Part shown: positions 41,801 through 51,572 of the stretch, piece after piece
Position numbering within the stretch: position 1 is the stretch's first letter
Layout: each line of letters begins with the position of its first letter
Assembly: GCA_034408895.1 (NCBI GenBank)
Contig: JAWXCI010000073.1
Span: 1 to 64,000 of the forward strand
Reading direction: 5' to 3'
Source: UBA4660 sp034408895
GTDB taxonomy: Bacteria; Bacteroidota; Bacteroidia; Flavobacteriales_D; Sanyastnellaceae
DNA length: 64,000 bases
Notes under the pieces: generated by a model
What the model saw: only the letters and a program-made list of their open reading frames with translations
Database searches by the model: none
What the model was told of the DNA's origin: nothing
Made by a program: the position numbers and the translations under genes

Positions 41801-43650
41801 AATTGCATCGCGTCATATTGCTTTCTCTCTACATTGCTTCGACATCGGCCATCACACTGTCTCAATGCGCCAACAACAATTCTTATTGGATAGCGCTCAA
41901 TCCAACCGGTCCTGGCAATACACAAACCACCAACTGCATTTGGGGAGGAGAATATGTGACCGTGAATGTGTGTGCTGGCGCCACTTACACTTTTCAAACC
42001 TGCGGCAGCACGTGGGACACACAGATTACAGTTTACTGGTCAACCGGAGGCGCGGCACTGGCTTACAATGATGATGCCTGTGGCCTGCAAAGTTTTGTGG
42101 TTTGGACGGCACCCAGCACAGGTACAGTTTGGGTATTGGCAGATGTTTACGACTGCACCTGGGGAATTACGTGCGGCACCCTGAGCGTAACACAAAACAC
42201 AGCGTGCATCGGTGGAGGTGCAGCTAACGACAATTGCTCTGGGGCCATTTCAACAACTTGTGGACAAACTATTTCCAACACCACAAATGGTGCGGCTGGC
42301 GACACATTTCCAGGGGGATGTTCCGTTTCGACTGGTGCCCCTGGATTGTGGTACTCCATTGTGGGAACAGGTCAAAACATTACTGCGAGTCTATGTGGTT
42401 CAGGATACGACACGCAGTTGAGTGTATTCAGCGGATCATGCACCGGCCTGAGTTGTGTCAATTTTAATGATGATTACTGCGGGTTGGCATCGCAGGTCAC
42501 CTTTACAGGCAATACAGGCACCACTTATTATATTCTGGTATTTGGTTATGGTTCGGCTTCGGGATCATTCACGCTCAACATAACTTGCCAGGCACCGCCA
42601 ACTCCCACCGACCAGGATTGCCTGGGAGCTATCACTATTTGCAATGACCAAAGTTTTGGAGGCAACTCCAGTGGAGAAGGGAATTATTTCGATCTCAATA
42701 CTTCCAACCAGGGATGTCTTGACCTTGCGGAAAACCAAACGAGTTGGTATGTATTTTCTCCGCTGACTGTCGGCACCATTGAATTCGCCATCACTCCTCT
42801 TCCAGTGGTGGATTATGATTTTGCAATTTGGGGACCTCTTACAACTGTGAACTGCCCACCTGTCGGTCCACCCAACTGGTGCTCCTACAGCGGGCTTTAC
42901 GCCAATACAGGTCTCGCCATTTGGGCGGGTGATTATAGTGAAAGTGATTTGGGTGATGCCTGGGTATCGGAGATTATTATTACAGCAGCAGAAGTTGGTG
43001 ACCTGTACTTGATGGTACTTGACAATTTTTCTGTCACCACAACTCCTTTCACATTCGACTGGACTTTGAGCGGAGTAACTCTGGACTGCTCCATTCTTCT
43101 TCCCGTTGAGTTGGTTGAGTTTTCAGGCAGCGTACTTGCGCATGGCAATCTGTTGCAATGGACAACAGCAACTGAACACAACAATGCGCACTTTCAAATT
43201 CAGCGTTCAATGGACAATGTCAACTTCGAAGTCATTTCAACCCTTGAAGGAAGCGGAAATTCATTATCCGCTCTTCACTACAGCTCCACTGATAACTACA
43301 CAGGATTCGGAACGATTTACTACCGGTTGTCGCAAGTGGACTACAATGGCACAATGACCCTAAGTAACGTGATCAGCCTGCAAAGACAAACTCTTTTTGC
43401 CGTGCTTTCACTCAAGCCCAATCCTGCCAAAACATTCTTAAATCTGGAGCTCTATTCATCATCGGCCAAACAAATTTTACTTCAATGGACCGATGCGACT
43501 GGTAGAAAAGTATCTACCTCACACCTTGATATTGTGCCGGGACAATCATCGCTCACTATTAACGTCAGTCACTTCAAGCCAGGTGTATATGCTCTGCAGC
43601 TAACAGACGGATCTCAGCATATTATTTTGGAAAGAGTTTGCCTGGAATAG
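41797..43650 (+). CDS. T9SS-secreted protein with repeated PPC-like beta domains
   Basis: A 617-residue exported protein. A short signal peptide (LLSLYIASTSAITLSQ) is followed by a cysteine-rich beta domain (CIWGGEYVTVNVCAGATYTFQTCGSTWDTQITVYW), then a second such domain (TASLCGSGYDTQLSVFSGSCTGLSCVNFNDDYCG), both of the pre-peptidase C-terminal type. A larger third module (SWYVFSPLTVGTIEFAITP) follows, and then a type A sorting domain beginning LSLKPNPAKTFLNLELYS. No catalytic domain is visible. It starts with TTG overlapping the preceding TGA by four bases, and ends before a perfect bidirectional terminator. Confidence 0.82.
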   Translation: MKLHRVILLSLYIASTSAITLSQCANNNSYWIALNPTGPGNTQTTNCIWGGEYVTVNVCAGATYTFQTCGSTWDTQITVYWSTGGAALAYNDDACGLQSFVVWTAPSTGTVWVLADVYDCTWGITCGTLSVTQNTACIGGGAANDNCSGAISTTCGQTISNTTNGAAGDTFPGGCSVSTGAPGLWYSIVGTGQNITASLCGSGYDTQLSVFSGSCTGLSCVNFNDDYCGLASQVTFTGNTGTTYYILVFGYGSASGSFTLNITCQAPPTPTDQDCLGAITICNDQSFGGNSSGEGNYFDLNTSNQGCLDLAENQTSWYVFSPLTVGTIEFAITPLPVVDYDFAIWGPLTTVNCPPVGPPNWCSYSGLYANTGLAIWAGDYSESDLGDAWVSEIIITAAEVGDLYLMVLDNFSVTTTPFTFDWTLSGVTLDCSILLPVELVEFSGSVLAHGNLLQWTTATEHNNAHFQIQRSMDNVNFEVISTLEGSGNSLSALHYSSTDNYTGFGTIYYRLSQVDYNGTMTLSNVISLQRQTLFAVLSLKPNPAKTFLNLELYSSSAKQILLQWTDATGRKVSTSHLDIVPGQSSLTINVSHFKPGVYALQLTDGSQHIILERVCLE

Positions 43651-43665
43651 ATTTTTACGAAAAAG

Positions 43666-43709
43666 AAAACCGCCCTTCTGTTTTTAGAAACAGAAGGGCG
43701 GTTTTTTTT
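43666..43709. terminator. Perfect bidirectional terminator
   Basis: An 18-bp perfect stem (43666-43683 and 43688-43705) with a four-base loop TTAG, a T-run after the right arm and an A-run before the left. It serves both convergent genes, 41797-43650 (+) and 43732-44718 (-). Confidence 0.9.
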
Positions 43710-43731
43710 AAGACGCTATTCAGCGCGTCTG

Positions 43732-44718
43732 TTACTTTTCTACGATAATAGTTTTGCTGTCCAACTGGCTTCCCTGATTTAAGACAATCTTGTAAGAACC
43801 ACCACTGAGCTCTTGTTCAAGAGTGATACGGTTTCCACCAGTCACCATTCCTTCGTTGATCACAAAGCCGTTCACCAGTCTACCATTCATATCGAAAATG
43901 TCAACCAACGTTTTTTGAGACAGATCGATATTTTCGCTGAACTGGAGATGAATTACATGATTGCGAATCGGATTAGGGAACACTTCCCATGTACTCACTT
44001 CCTCAATACCTTTCGAAGAAACATCGTGACCCTGCTGCGCAAAAGTGTTGTTTCCATTTGCATATTGGCAAGTGCCATCGTTGAATCCTGCCTGTGCATT
44101 GTAGTTTGATGCTTGTGCATCATTACAACCAAACCACACAGCATCAGTTGTGATGAAGGTGAGGTTGCGCGCCTGCCAGTTGTTGTTAGGTCCGTCCCAG
44201 CCCTGGATGTTCAGTGTGCCTGAAGCGGTCCCTGTGGTGGTAAACTGACCAAGCAGCACGAGTCCGAGATCATTGGCTTCGCACTTAGCATCTGTCGGAA
44301 GAAGAAACCATGCCCCATTGTCGGTACTGATTCCGTTTCCTGCACTGAAATCAGCGAAAGACAATCCAATGTCCCAAAGGTCATTGTTCTCGCTGGTCTC
44401 ATAGCCCAGGGTAATCCATGAATCGTAAGCCAGCTCAGGAGCAACAGAAATTGCCACCGGATTCATCGCTATGGCTGAATAGGCGCCAAACTGATGTTGG
44501 TAGAATGACGTGGTAGAAGTGATAGACATAGGATCCACACTGTCTCCGAAAATAGCATGAACGTTTTTGTTCGCATCGAGCATCTGGGCGTAAACCCTGT
44601 AAGTGTTGCCGGGAACCAACCCCTGATTGTCCACTTTTTGAACAAGGAGTTGCACATCAGTTGCACCGGCCACCAGGGCTACGCAAACTGCACAAAGAAT
44701 AGAAAACATTTTTTTCAT
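43732..44718 (-). CDS. T9SS type A sorting-domain secreted protein
   Basis: A 328-residue exported protein. The signal peptide is MKKMFSILCAVCVALVAGA. The N-terminal 190 residues form an uncharacterised beta domain that starts VQLLVQKVDNQGLVPGNTYRVYAQMLDANKNVHAIFGD. A GCNDAQASNYNAQAGFNDGTC calcium-binding-like motif, common in marine Bacteroidota secreted proteins, follows. The type A sorting domain starts at EVFPNPIRNHVIHLQF and ends YKIVLNQGSQLDSKTIIVEK. No enzyme is identifiable. A second Met 13 codons upstream is possible. Confidence 0.8.
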   Translation of the reverse strand: MKKMFSILCAVCVALVAGATDVQLLVQKVDNQGLVPGNTYRVYAQMLDANKNVHAIFGDSVDPMSITSTTSFYQHQFGAYSAIAMNPVAISVAPELAYDSWITLGYETSENNDLWDIGLSFADFSAGNGISTDNGAWFLLPTDAKCEANDLGLVLLGQFTTTGTASGTLNIQGWDGPNNNWQARNLTFITTDAVWFGCNDAQASNYNAQAGFNDGTCQYANGNNTFAQQGHDVSSKGIEEVSTWEVFPNPIRNHVIHLQFSENIDLSQKTLVDIFDMNGRLVNGFVINEGMVTGGNRITLEQELSGGSYKIVLNQGSQLDSKTIIVEK

Positions 44719-44771
44719 TTTTGATGGGATTTTGGTTTGTATTTGTTGTTTTTTCATTTTGAGAAGTACTT

Positions 44772-44791
44772 GTTTACTTCAAAAAGTAAAC
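44772..44791. promoter_or_regulatory. Perfect 8-bp palindrome over the probable promoter of the 43732-44718 gene
   Basis: GTTTACTT and AAGTAAAC flank a CAAA loop. On the minus strand the palindrome includes TACTTTTTG, close to the -7 consensus, about 60 bases before the start. It could be an operator or a chance hairpin. Confidence 0.35.
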
Positions 44792-45055
44792 GATTGTTAC
44801 AAAAATTTTCCGCATTCGTCCGAGGTATTTTAATTCCTGTTTTTGAAATCGCGGGTAAAAATGTTTAGGGTAGCCTTGTCAAAGATAGATAAATGAGTAT
44901 TCGGATGACGATAATTTTTATTCGGTCAGAAAATCGGGGTATCTACTTTTGGTCACACACATTATAGCATTTTTCAGACCACAAAAGAAAGCATAACAAG
45001 GCGAAGCAGTATCCCCAACTTGGGGGGTATTATCACCCTATTTTGAACAACCTGT
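44792..45055. other. Divergent intergenic region before the PaaZ-type gene
   Basis: The region contains a full -7 match, TACTTTTG, at 44944-44951 on the plus strand, about 105 bases before the paaZ start. A CCCC/GGGG hairpin lies at about 45012-45027. I see no gene or known RNA. Confidence 0.45.
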
Positions 45056-47101
45056 ATGAAACTTCAGAACTACGTAAAAGGCCAATGGACATCAGGAAGT
45101 GATGATGGCAAAACACTTTTTAATGCTGTAACAGGTGAGGCCATTGCCACAGCAAGTACCACCGGCATTGATTTTAACGAGATGTTGAGCCATGCAAGAG
45201 TCACAGGTAGTCCCGCTCTTAGGAGAATGACTTTCCACGAACGCGGCAGGATGTTGAAAGCCCTCGCCATGTTTCTTTCCGATAGAAAGCCAAATTATTA
45301 TGACACCAGTTTTAACACCGGTGCCACCAAAGTGGACAGTTGGATTGATATTGATGGCGGAATCGGGAACCTGTTTGCCTATGCAAGCCTGAGGCGGCAA
45401 TTTCCCAATGAAACTTATTATGTAGATGGGGAAACAGCTAGAATGTCCAAAGGCGGAGGTTTCATCGGCCACCACATCATGGTACCTAAAGAAGGTGTGG
45501 CTATTCATATCAATGCCTTCAACTTTCCTGTTTGGGGAATGCTCGAAAAAATTGCAGTGAACCTGTTAGCCGGTATGCCCGCTGTGGTGAAGCCGGCAAC
45601 GGTAACATCATTTCTTACTGAAGCAGTTGCCAGGGACATTATCGCATCCGGAATTCTGCCTGAAGGCGCTCTTCAATTGATATGTGGTTCAGCAGAGGGA
45701 ATTCTCGACCATATCACCTCTCAGGATGTGGTCACGTTTACCGGTAGTGCCTCCACCGGAAAAATGCTGAAACGTCATCCTAAAATTGTGGATGAAGCGG
45801 TTCCGTTCAACATGGAAGCCGATTCCCTCAATGCCGCAGTCCTTGCCGAAGATGCCGCACCCGGTACTGAAGAGTTTGATGTCTTCATTAAAGAAGTGCG
45901 GAAGGAGATGACAGTAAAATGTGGACAGAAGTGTACTGCAATAAGGAGAATCATAGTCCCTGAAAAATACCTGGAGGATGTGCAGATTGCACTGGGGCAA
46001 GCGCTTTCCAAAACAGTTATCGGAAATCCGAGAAACGAAAATGTACGAATGGGTTCACTGGCTGGGCAAGTCCAGAAGCGTGAAGTACTTCAAAAACTTG
46101 AAGAACTCACGAAAATTTCCGACATTGTTTTTGGCGATCCAAAAAAGGTTGACTTGATTGATGCGGATGAAAAAAAAGGAGCATTTATTTCTCCCATTCT
46201 TCTTCTAAACAAAAAACCTTTTACCAACCTTGCATCGCACGAAGTGGAAGCATTCGGCCCTATTTCAACCCTAATGCCTTACCACACATTGGACGAAGCG
46301 ATAGCACTTACCAAAATGGGAAAAGGTTCACTCGTCTGCAGCCTTTCCACATTTAATGATAGAACTGCAAGAGAATTTGTTTTGGGTTGTGCATCGCATC
46401 ATGGAAGAATATTGGTACTAAACAGGGAGAGTGCAAAAGAGAGTACTGGCCACGGTTCACCCATGCCGCTTCTTGTACATGGTGGGCCTGGCCGGGCCGG
46501 AGGTGGCGAGGAAATGGGTGGCAAACGTGGAGTGATGCACTACATGCAACGCACAGCTATTCAAGGTTCGCCAACCACCCTCACAGCAGTGACTAATGTG
46601 TTTCAATACGGTGCGAGACAACCAGAATCACAACCGCATTTATTCCGAAAACATTTTGAAGAAATGCAGGTGGGCGAAACTGTGTTCACACATAAACACA
46701 CAGTGACTGAGGCAGACATTGTGAATTTCGCCAATGTGAGTGGTGACAACTTCTATGCACACATGGACGCCACTTCGCTGGAAGGAACCATTTTTACTCA
46801 ACGTGTAGCACATGGCTATTTTGTTCTGTCCAAAGCAGCCGGGCTTTTTGTTGATCCTGCCAAAGGCCCTGTGCTGCTTAACTATGGTTTGGATGAATGC
46901 CGTTTCACCAAACCGGTTTATCCGGGCATGACCATAGCCGTGCGGTTTACAGTGAAAGAGAAAATTGACCAAGAGAAAAAAACTCAGGATGACGTTGCTA
47001 AAGGCATCGTGAAGTTTCTTGTTGACGTTTATGACGAAATGGGAGAAACCGTTGCCCTGGCCACCATTCTCACCATGGTAAAAAAGCTGAATCAGGAGTG
47101 A
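45056..47101 (+). CDS. paaZ: PaaZ-type bifunctional aldehyde dehydrogenase/MaoC hydratase
   Basis: Opens the oxepin-CoA ring and oxidises the resulting aldehyde in phenylacetate catabolism. The 681-residue protein fuses an aldehyde dehydrogenase (about 1-525), with NAFNFPVWGMLEKIAVNLLAGMPAVVKPA, NMEADSLNAAVL (general-base Glu) and VKCGQKCTAIRR (nucleophilic Cys), to a MaoC-like hotdog domain (about 535-681) with FANVSGDNFYAHMDATSLEGTIFTQRVAHGYFVLS. The length matches PaaZ. No other paa genes are nearby, so it may be part of a dispersed pathway or act on other aldehydes. Transcription probably starts near 44955. Confidence 0.9.
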   Translation: MKLQNYVKGQWTSGSDDGKTLFNAVTGEAIATASTTGIDFNEMLSHARVTGSPALRRMTFHERGRMLKALAMFLSDRKPNYYDTSFNTGATKVDSWIDIDGGIGNLFAYASLRRQFPNETYYVDGETARMSKGGGFIGHHIMVPKEGVAIHINAFNFPVWGMLEKIAVNLLAGMPAVVKPATVTSFLTEAVARDIIASGILPEGALQLICGSAEGILDHITSQDVVTFTGSASTGKMLKRHPKIVDEAVPFNMEADSLNAAVLAEDAAPGTEEFDVFIKEVRKEMTVKCGQKCTAIRRIIVPEKYLEDVQIALGQALSKTVIGNPRNENVRMGSLAGQVQKREVLQKLEELTKISDIVFGDPKKVDLIDADEKKGAFISPILLLNKKPFTNLASHEVEAFGPISTLMPYHTLDEAIALTKMGKGSLVCSLSTFNDRTAREFVLGCASHHGRILVLNRESAKESTGHGSPMPLLVHGGPGRAGGGEEMGGKRGVMHYMQRTAIQGSPTTLTAVTNVFQYGARQPESQPHLFRKHFEEMQVGETVFTHKHTVTEADIVNFANVSGDNFYAHMDATSLEGTIFTQRVAHGYFVLSKAAGLFVDPAKGPVLLNYGLDECRFTKPVYPGMTIAVRFTVKEKIDQEKKTQDDVAKGIVKFLVDVYDEMGETVALATILTMVKKLNQE

Positions 47102-47156
47102 TTTTCACAACATTCTCATTCGCATATCATCTTTACAATCAAAATATCCCAGATAA

Positions 47157-48152
47157 ATGGTAGTTATTAAATTCATTGCTTTCATTATCATGATCTATGG
47201 TGTCATAGGTTACATCCTTACGTTCATTCCATTTGAAAAAAGGGATGACAACGGCAGGCGCACCGGCCAATCTTTCAAGCGCGTATTGCCGATGTACAAA
47301 ATGGCCATCATCCTTGGCGCATTCACTTTTTTCCTATCGCTCACTGTTGTGCAAATAGGGGCACAGGATACCGGTGTGGTAGTTACTCCTTCCGGTGTGC
47401 GCAACGAGGAGTTGCACACGGGTTGGCACTTCATAATGCCCTGGAACGACATTCACCTAATGGATAAAACCATGTGGGTTTACACTTGTGCAAATAGTCA
47501 GGACGAAGGTCAACGTGCCGATGCCGATGCTATTTGGGCACCCACAAAGGATGGTATCAAGATGGGCTTTGATGTTTCGGTTTCGTGGCGTATCATTCCG
47601 GAAGAAGCCAGTTGGATTTATGCGAACGTTACCGAGAATGATGGTGGAAATTCAGGGCGATACCTGTGGCTCGAGGAGAATGTTATCCGTCCGAAATTAA
47701 AATCTGCATTGGCTCTTTCTGTCAGCAATTACAACCCAATTGAAGTTTACAGCGTTATGAGGGAAGAAATCCAGAACGGGGTGATGGAAAGAATGCGCAA
47801 CGAAGTGAAAGGATTCAAACTGGTGATTGTGCAGGTTGATCTTCGGGAGGTTTATTACAATCCCGAATATGAACTGGCTATCAACGCAAAAAAACTTGCT
47901 GAACAAGAAGCATTGCGATTGTTTGAAGTAACCAAACAAAAAGAGGAACAATTGAAACAAGCTGAGATCGAGAAAAACATTGCCATCCAGAAAGCCGAAG
48001 GTGAAGCAAAAGCACTTGAAATAAAAGGTACATCTATTGCTGCAAACCCAAAAATTATCCAACTGGAATGGATTAACAAATGGAATGGGCAACTGCCCAC
48101 CTATATGATGGGCGAAGGCAACGGAGTGATCCTCGACCTGGGCAAGCAATAA
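47157..48152 (+). CDS. SPFH/prohibitin-like membrane protein
   Basis: A 331-residue membrane protein with two N-terminal hydrophobic segments (about 1-22 and 46-68). An SPFH domain follows, beginning QIGAQDTGVVVTPSGVRNEELHTGWHFIMPWNDIHLMD and continuing to FKLVIVQVDLREVYYNPEYELAINAKKLAEQEA. A charged coiled coil, KQKEEQLKQAEIEKNIAIQKAEGEAKALEIKG, drives oligomer formation in this family. SPFH proteins form ring or microdomain scaffolds, often with FtsH or other proteases. No protease gene is adjacent. The start is the first ATG after the paaZ stop, 56 bases away. Confidence 0.85.
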   Translation: MVVIKFIAFIIMIYGVIGYILTFIPFEKRDDNGRRTGQSFKRVLPMYKMAIILGAFTFFLSLTVVQIGAQDTGVVVTPSGVRNEELHTGWHFIMPWNDIHLMDKTMWVYTCANSQDEGQRADADAIWAPTKDGIKMGFDVSVSWRIIPEEASWIYANVTENDGGNSGRYLWLEENVIRPKLKSALALSVSNYNPIEVYSVMREEIQNGVMERMRNEVKGFKLVIVQVDLREVYYNPEYELAINAKKLAEQEALRLFEVTKQKEEQLKQAEIEKNIAIQKAEGEAKALEIKGTSIAANPKIIQLEWINKWNGQLPTYMMGEGNGVILDLGKQ

Positions 48153-48269
48153 ATTTTCTGCATGGCTAAGAGGAAGGAAGTGGGGAAGTATGCAGCACGT
48201 TTTCCGGAAGCAGGATCAGCGGTATCGCAAGTTTCTGCTCATCACTATATTTTGAAATGCCTTATCGGC

Positions 48270-49739
48270 ATGAAACATTTCCTGATTTTTCTGTTCTTAC
48301 TTCCCGTGTATTCACTGGCACAGAACGACCTTGACAGTTTAATAAATGCGGAAGACCTTATCAGCGATTTATGGGAGTTGGAACTAACCATATTGAACAG
48401 CCACCCCGATCCTTTTGCTTTTTGTAGCGAAGAGGAATTTCATGCGGCATTTGATGGAGCCGAACATCAATTGGATTCCGGTGCCACCTTAAAACAATTC
48501 TCCGGCATTGTGGCTGGACTTCTCCAAATAATGCACGACTCCCACACTGTGCCAGATTATGAACACCTGCTCGAAATCCAATTAAAAAACGAAGGACACA
48601 TTATCCCCATCAAAATTTTTTCGGACAGCTCCGGATTTTTTGTGCGCGAAGATTTGACCGGTCAAATTCCAGCGGGAAGCAAGTTGCTCGACATTGCAGG
48701 AATACCCCTGGACACATTGTTTAATGAGGCAATAAAATTTTCTTGCTCCGAAGGCAACAGCCCAGTGGGAAAAAAACGAATTGCCGAAGCCGTGTTTTAT
48801 GAAGTGCTCGGTTTAGTGATGCCCGTTGAGCGGATCAATACCATCCAATACATTCCTTGCCGCAGCGATACCATTCATTCTATCGAATACAGAGCATTGA
48901 ACACGAAAGAATACCGCACACTGGATGTGGTGCGCTTTCATAAATCGTCCAAAGCGAACAACCGACTTTACAATCTGAAACTTGATCGCGGCAATAACCT
49001 CGGCATTCTAAAAGTTGGCTCATTTGCACCCTCTGACAACAAAAAATTCAAGTCATTTCTTGAGAGATCATTCACGTTGCTGAAAAAAGAAAATGTGGAG
49101 AATGTGGTTATTGATTTAAGAGGAAATACTGGCGGCAATTCCAACTACGTGGAGCTGCTAATGTCCTACCTGGTGCAGGCTGGTTACAATACGCCCCACA
49201 ACATTATTGCCCGGCAAAGCGAAATTGCCCGTGGCCGCACCTACAAGTTTTATCGCGGCTTTACCCGACTATTCATCAACACATTTTACAGGAATAACGA
49301 AGATGTTCAGGGATTTCTTACCGCAATGAAACTGGAGGATGGCGACATGGACACCATTTTTTTCTCAACTCCCACCATCCAAAAAAAATCCATTGTATTT
49401 AGCGGAAAAAAATTCCTGATGATTGATGGACTCACCGCATCGGCAGGTGTGGATTTCACTCACGCATTTGGAAAGTTGAAGTTGGGAACCATTGTGGGCG
49501 AACCTTGTCTTGGCCCGGCAACCGGAACATGGGGTAATCCCGCACCCTATCAATTGCCCATCACCGGTTTGAAAATGTACATAGCCACCATCCGGTATAA
49601 CTACGACAATTCTTTTCGCTACGCTACCACTGCCATTGCTCCCGACATTTTTCTACAACCCACTCCGTGCGATTTTTTGGAAAAACGCGATGTGGTTCTT
49701 GAAGCGGTGAAAAAATTATCAATTGACCACATGCAATGA
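48270..49739 (+). CDS. S41-like (C-terminal processing) peptidase family protein
   Basis: A 489-residue exported protein with signal peptide MKHFLIFLFLLPVYSLAQ. The tail-protease fold is visible as VVIDLRGNTGGNSNYVELLMSYL and GLTASAGVDFTHAFGKLKLGTIVGE, where TASAG carries the probable nucleophile serine. Unlike many CtpA-type enzymes it has no obvious PDZ domain. The substrate is unknown; periplasmic proteolysis is likely. The start is taken at the signal peptide, 118 bases after the SPFH stop; an earlier in-frame ATG is possible but lacks a signal sequence. Confidence 0.8.
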   Translation: MKHFLIFLFLLPVYSLAQNDLDSLINAEDLISDLWELELTILNSHPDPFAFCSEEEFHAAFDGAEHQLDSGATLKQFSGIVAGLLQIMHDSHTVPDYEHLLEIQLKNEGHIIPIKIFSDSSGFFVREDLTGQIPAGSKLLDIAGIPLDTLFNEAIKFSCSEGNSPVGKKRIAEAVFYEVLGLVMPVERINTIQYIPCRSDTIHSIEYRALNTKEYRTLDVVRFHKSSKANNRLYNLKLDRGNNLGILKVGSFAPSDNKKFKSFLERSFTLLKKENVENVVIDLRGNTGGNSNYVELLMSYLVQAGYNTPHNIIARQSEIARGRTYKFYRGFTRLFINTFYRNNEDVQGFLTAMKLEDGDMDTIFFSTPTIQKKSIVFSGKKFLMIDGLTASAGVDFTHAFGKLKLGTIVGEPCLGPATGTWGNPAPYQLPITGLKMYIATIRYNYDNSFRYATTAIAPDIFLQPTPCDFLEKRDVVLEAVKKLSIDHMQ

Positions 49740-49809
49740 GAACATCCTGATAGTTATTGGGAGGCAACTGCTGTGTTGCACATCTTATATCTCATTTCTC
49801 TAATCTTAT

Positions 49810-49825
49810 CCCGATAACAATCGGG
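49810..49825. repeat. CCCGAT/ATCGGG palindrome between convergent genes
   Basis: A perfect 6-bp stem with an AACA loop, ending one base before the deaD stop codon. It is related to the palindromes at 2423, 6881 and 60930 and could act as a transcription stop for deaD. Confidence 0.6.
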
Positions 49826-49826
49826 T

Positions 49827-51572
49827 CTAATACTTCGCCTTTCTCTTCCCCTTGTTTTTATCTGGAACGAATTTGTCTTTTCGTTTTTTGTAATCGGGCT
49901 TTTTTGAGTAATCGCCACCGCCAAAATCTTTTTTGTCGCTGCGCAATCGGGTGCGCGGTATGCCCGCATCCCTGTTGCCGCGCGATTCAATGCGGACAGT
50001 GCGGCCATTATAGACGGAACCATGGAGAGCCTGGATAATTTTTTCAGCCACCGTGGTTCGCACTTCAATAAGCGAAAAAGTATTTTTCACATCGGACCAT
50101 GTCACATCATGAAACGACACATCGCTGTTCTTCGCAATAAATTCCTTGATGGTCCCGAAATCGAAACCATCCATCTGGCCAATGTTCGCATAGAGTTTCA
50201 CTACACCCGCAGGAGATGATTTGCGCTCGGAGGAAGAGTGCTCTGCATTCACGTTAAGGTCGGGCGCGTTGCGGTAGTAATCGGCAAAGCGATTGAACTC
50301 AATAGACACAAACCGGTTGATGATTTCCTCGCGGCTTAGTTCTTCCAACTCCGCGTACACAGCCGGCAGGTATCGCTCAATGGCTTTTTGATTCACCTCA
50401 ACATTGTGTACACGTTTCACCAATGCCAGCAATTGTTGTTCACACACATCAAAACCCGTGGGGATTTTCGCCTGTGTGAATTTCCGCTTGATCAGTTTTT
50501 CAATCTCGCGGATTTTGTACAACTCCTTCATGTGGATAATGGCTATGCTCACCCCTGTTTTGCCGGCTCGCGCTGTACGGCCACTGCGATGCGTGTAGGA
50601 ATCAATTTCATCGGGCATGTTGTAATTGATAACGTGGGTCACATCGTTCACATCAATGCCGCGGGCCGCCACATCAGTAGCCACCAGCATCTGCAGCGAA
50701 CGGCTGCGGTAGCGCTTCATCACAAAATCCCGCTGTGCCTGCGAGAGGTCACCGTGAAGTGAGTCCGCATTGTATCCATCCTTGATAAGAGCATCAGCCA
50801 CCTGTTGCGTTTCAATTTTTGTACGGCAAAAAACAATTGCGAAAATGTCCGGGTTGTAATCGGCAATTCTTTTGAGTGTGAGGTAGCGGTCTTTGGCATG
50901 AACCACATAGTACATGTGTTCGATGTTTTCATTGCCGGTGTTTTTTTCACCGGCAGTTATTTCAACCGGGTTGTTCATGTAGTTGCGGGAAATGCGCAGC
51001 ACTTCATTGGGCATGGTGGCTGAAAAAAGCCAGGTGCTTTTTTCTTTTGGTGTTTCGGAAAGAATAGTGTCGAGTGCTTCCTTGAAACCCATGGTCAGCA
51101 TTTCATCTGCTTCATCAAGAATGCAGAATTTTACTTCGCCAAGTTTTACAACACCACGCTCTATCATGTCCACCATACGGCCTGGTGTGCCCACTATTAT
51201 CTGCGGGCCTTTGCGCACATCTCGTATTTGTCCGTCCATGCTTGCACCGCCATAGATGGCCACCACATGTGCACCACCGGAAAACTTCGAAAAGTTGGTA
51301 ATGTCCTTTGTGATTTGCATGCACAACTCGCGGGTGGGTGCCAGAATGAGTGCTTGTGTGTGCCGCGCATTGAAGTCGAGAAGTTCCATAAGCGGCAGGC
51401 CGAAAGCTGCTGTTTTACCGGTACCTGTTTGGGCCAGTGCAACCATGTCCTGGTCTCCTTTCAGCAATATAGGAATTGTTTTTTCCTGGATTGGAGTTGG
51501 CACTTCGAAGCCAAGTTCCGCTATGGCACGTAGCACGGACTTACCCAGCCCGAGGGTTTCAAATTGATTCAT
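49827..51572 (-). CDS. DEAD-box RNA helicase, DeaD/CsdA-like
   Basis: A 581-residue ATP-dependent RNA helicase that remodels RNA in ribosome assembly and cold adaptation. The helicase core shows the Q motif (FETLGLGKSVLRAIAELGFEVPTPIQ), AQTGTGKT, PTREL, TPGRM, DEAD (LDEADEML), SAT, then ARGID and HRSGRTARAGKTG. After it comes a DbpA-type RNA-binding domain (VVKLYANIGQMDGFDFGTIKEFI...GRTVRIESRG) and a lysine-rich tail ending KNKGKRKAKY. Its leader is long, about 145 bases from the promoter at 51720-51727, which is typical of post-transcriptionally controlled cold-shock helicases. Confidence 0.93.
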   Translation of the reverse strand: MNQFETLGLGKSVLRAIAELGFEVPTPIQEKTIPILLKGDQDMVALAQTGTGKTAAFGLPLMELLDFNARHTQALILAPTRELCMQITKDITNFSKFSGGAHVVAIYGGASMDGQIRDVRKGPQIIVGTPGRMVDMIERGVVKLGEVKFCILDEADEMLTMGFKEALDTILSETPKEKSTWLFSATMPNEVLRISRNYMNNPVEITAGEKNTGNENIEHMYYVVHAKDRYLTLKRIADYNPDIFAIVFCRTKIETQQVADALIKDGYNADSLHGDLSQAQRDFVMKRYRSRSLQMLVATDVAARGIDVNDVTHVINYNMPDEIDSYTHRSGRTARAGKTGVSIAIIHMKELYKIREIEKLIKRKFTQAKIPTGFDVCEQQLLALVKRVHNVEVNQKAIERYLPAVYAELEELSREEIINRFVSIEFNRFADYYRNAPDLNVNAEHSSSERKSSPAGVVKLYANIGQMDGFDFGTIKEFIAKNSDVSFHDVTWSDVKNTFSLIEVRTTVAEKIIQALHGSVYNGRTVRIESRGNRDAGIPRTRLRSDKKDFGGGDYSKKPDYKKRKDKFVPDKNKGKRKAKY

